Assembly: GCA_023512135.1 (NCBI GenBank)
Contig: JAIMAG010000002.1
Span: 248,001-312,000 of the forward strand
From: Terriglobia bacterium
GTDB lineage: Bacteria; Acidobacteriota; Terriglobia; Acidiferrales; UBA7541
Direction of reading: 5' to 3'
Length of the DNA stretch: 64,000 nucleotides
Part shown: positions 62,723 through 64,000 of the stretch, one piece after another
Position numbering within the stretch: the stretch's first letter is position 1
How the letters are laid out: every line of letters begins with the position of its first letter
Made by a program: the position numbers and the translations under genes
The notes under the pieces: model-generated
Seen by the model: only the letters and a program-made list of their open reading frames with translations
Database searches by the model: none
Told to the model about the DNA's origin: nothing

Positions 62723-62751
62723 TTGGTGCCTGCCGCAGGTTCGGCTATGCT
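62723..62751 (+). promoter_or_regulatory. candidate promoter of the DUF2062 gene
   Basis: TTGGTG (62723-62728), 17 bases, TATGCT (62746-62751), 11 bases before the ATG at 62763. Confidence 0.45.
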
Positions 62752-62762
62752 GGAACGGGACA

Positions 62763-63260
62763 ATGACCCAAGCCCGCAGAATTCCCGGACGCCGCCGCGG
62801 CCGGCTCGCCCGCATCTATCGCTACGCCTACCTGAAACTGGTTCGCGAGAACGATTCCCCGGACCGGATCGGGCGCGGCGCAGGGTTGGGTGTGTTCATT
62901 GGCATCCTGCCGACCCTCTGGTTTGGACCGCTGCTCGCGCTGTTGCTGGCCGGTCCGTTGCGGGCCAATCGCGCGGCGGCACTCGCCGCAATGGCCGCCA
63001 CCGGCCCGCTGATGCCCTTGCTGTGGACCGCAGCGGTAGTCGTGGGCAACACACTGGTCGCCGAAGAACGGCGCATCGCACCGGGCTTGATCGAACAGGG
63101 TCTGGCCGCCATACTCAGCAATTTTCTGGGAACCTTCCTGATGGGCGTAACGCTGGTGGGAACAGCCCTGGCCGTGCTGGCTTACGCACTGGGGCGGTGG
63201 CTGGCCACGCGATTCCGGCAGCCAAGTTCCCGGCTCCGGAATGCCCGGCCAGCGGGATGA
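62763..63260 (+). CDS. DUF2062 domain membrane protein
   Basis: Protein of 165 residues. A basic N-terminus precedes the DUF2062 core SPDRIGRGAGLGVFIGILPTLWFGPLLALLLA. Three to four hydrophobic segments follow, with NRAAALAAMAATGPLMPLLWTAAVVVG and a late helix (FLGTFLMGVTLVGTALAVLAYALG). The family is common in the inner membrane of diderms but has no defined activity. The recX gene starts 80 bases later from its own promoter. Confidence 0.85.
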   Translation: MTQARRIPGRRRGRLARIYRYAYLKLVRENDSPDRIGRGAGLGVFIGILPTLWFGPLLALLLAGPLRANRAAALAAMAATGPLMPLLWTAAVVVGNTLVAEERRIAPGLIEQGLAAILSNFLGTFLMGVTLVGTALAVLAYALGRWLATRFRQPSSRLRNARPAG

Positions 63261-63315
63261 CCCGTTCGCGCCTTCCCGCCGGAGCATCCCCACCAGGCAG
63301 AACGCAGCGCTTCCC

Positions 63316-63324
63316 TGCTATGCT
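63316..63324 (+). promoter_or_regulatory. extended -10 promoter of recX
   Basis: TG-C-TATGCT at 63316-63324. It contains the in-frame ATG at 63320, so the start must be the ATG at 63341. Confidence 0.5.
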
Positions 63325-63340
63325 GACTGGGAACCGGCCC

Positions 63341-63841
63341 ATGCGCAGATACAACACCGAACCGGAACTGTTCGCCGCCGCGCTGCGTGCGCTGGCGCGT
63401 CGCAGCTATTCGGTGCACGAGATGCGGCAGTATCTGGAAGCCCGCACCGAACACAAAGCAGCGGTGCGCGTCGTGCTGGCGCGGCTGCGTCAGCAAGCCT
63501 TGCTCGACGATGCCCGCTACGCCCGCCAGTTTGCTCGCTACCGCGCCGAAGCGCGCCGCCAGGGTCGCTACCGCATCGCACAAGAGCTGCGTGCGCGGGG
63601 TGTGGCCGAGCGGCACATCGAGGCTGCGCTAAAAGAAATTTTCACTGAAGCCGAGGAAGCCACACTGCTCCGCGCGCGCATCGAGCGGCGATTGCGCGGG
63701 ATACGATCCCCGCTGGACAGGAAACGATTGGCGGCGCTCTACCGCAGTCTGCTCCGCGCTGGCTTCCCGGCTGAGCTGATCCGCAACGAGCTGCGCAGGG
63801 TAGCCCAGGAGCGCACCGCAGTCCCGGGAGACGAAAACTGA
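63341..63841 (+). CDS. recX: recombination regulatory protein RecX
   Basis: All-helical protein of 166 residues that modulates RecA filaments. The three RecX three-helix repeats can be followed: AALRALARRSYSVHEMRQYLEAR, LARLRQQALLDDARYARQFARYR ... GRYRIAQELRARGVAERHIEAAL, and LYRSLLRAGFPAELIRNELRRVA. The SYS-E-R-L pattern and LDDARYA are family signatures. The longer in-frame region back to 62474 is not coding. recA is not in the window. No gene is visible from 63842 to the window end, except a possible start at 63977 that runs off the edge. Confidence 0.85.
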   Translation: MRRYNTEPELFAAALRALARRSYSVHEMRQYLEARTEHKAAVRVVLARLRQQALLDDARYARQFARYRAEARRQGRYRIAQELRARGVAERHIEAALKEIFTEAEEATLLRARIERRLRGIRSPLDRKRLAALYRSLLRAGFPAELIRNELRRVAQERTAVPGDEN

Positions 63842-64000
63842 AAATAGCTGCGCGACTCCGCTGAAGGCAAAGCGCGATCCTTCCCCAGTTTCATTCTGGA
63901 AGGCCCGGAAGGACAGTGGGCCGCCTGTACTCCGTTTGTTCCCTTCACCAGTCGCGCGCAGTGCCGGAACCTCCGTATGCTCTTGCCGCTCAGTCGCCCC

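Noticed and set aside
62474-63841. 455-codon frame continuous with recX
   Set aside because: Only the last 166 residues match RecX. The upstream part overlaps DUF1059 and DUF2062 genes and contains the recX promoter.

Overview
The window is a high-GC bacterial chromosome segment, densely packed with genes in short same-strand operons. The type IV pilus gene order, the pilin N-termini, the carboxypeptidase-regulatory-like repeat protein and the split glycine decarboxylase suggest an Acidobacteriota-like, diderm, respiring organism. A Dps-like ferritin of the kind often found in thermophiles hints at warmth. The phylum assignment is inference: no rRNA is present. I see no phage, insertion sequence or CRISPR array.

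Layout. 1-6100: end of a sigma-54 regulator, then ubiE/menG-aroB facing nadB, then tatA-tatC-glutaminyl cyclase. 6200-9530: CtpA-type protease, tRNA-Ala(CGC), and an M48 protease. 9580-13050: a multicopper oxidase / ZIP transporter / outer-membrane beta-barrel operon. 13160-17230: AlaX-like tRNA editing protein and threonine synthase, HAD phosphatase, lytic transglycosylase. 17220-23540: a GspF/GspE/PilM/PilN/PilO/PilP-like/pseudopilin operon. 23930-33710: lolA, two tandem pilins, and pilB-pilT-pilC-pilS-pilR, the order known from Myxococcus. 33930-37920: an endonuclease III relative with an NtrY/NtrX two-component pair. 38080-45220: era, a carboxypeptidase-regulatory-like repeat protein, a secreted subtilase, and corC-like / ybeY / phoH. 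45320-49860: the complete gcvT-H-PA-PB operon. 49930-53250: an M48 protease and a two-gene module of a ClpB-D2-like AAA+ ATPase plus an unrecognised small protein. 53530-57000: alkyltransferase-like protein, ABC-2 transporter, ilvE. 57120-60290: Rieske ferredoxin, diheme cytochrome c, Dps-like ferritin and a Fur-family regulator. 60370-63841: aquaporin, a second PilT-type ATPase, a 58-residue DUF1059 protein, DUF2062 and recX.

Regulation. Promoters can be read by eye. Several have TTGACA, 17 or 18 bases, then TAnnnT. Others have an extended -10 that is repeatedly TGC-TAnnnT. In several genes the -10 ends only 6 to 9 bases before the start codon, which predicts leaderless mRNAs and helps choose starts. 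Notable single sites are a -10 shared by both strands between aroB and nadB, a 7-1-7 palindrome over the fur start codon, an inverted repeat inside the promoter of the AAA+ module, and a potential three-way-junction RNA at the predicted 5' end of the ilvE transcript.
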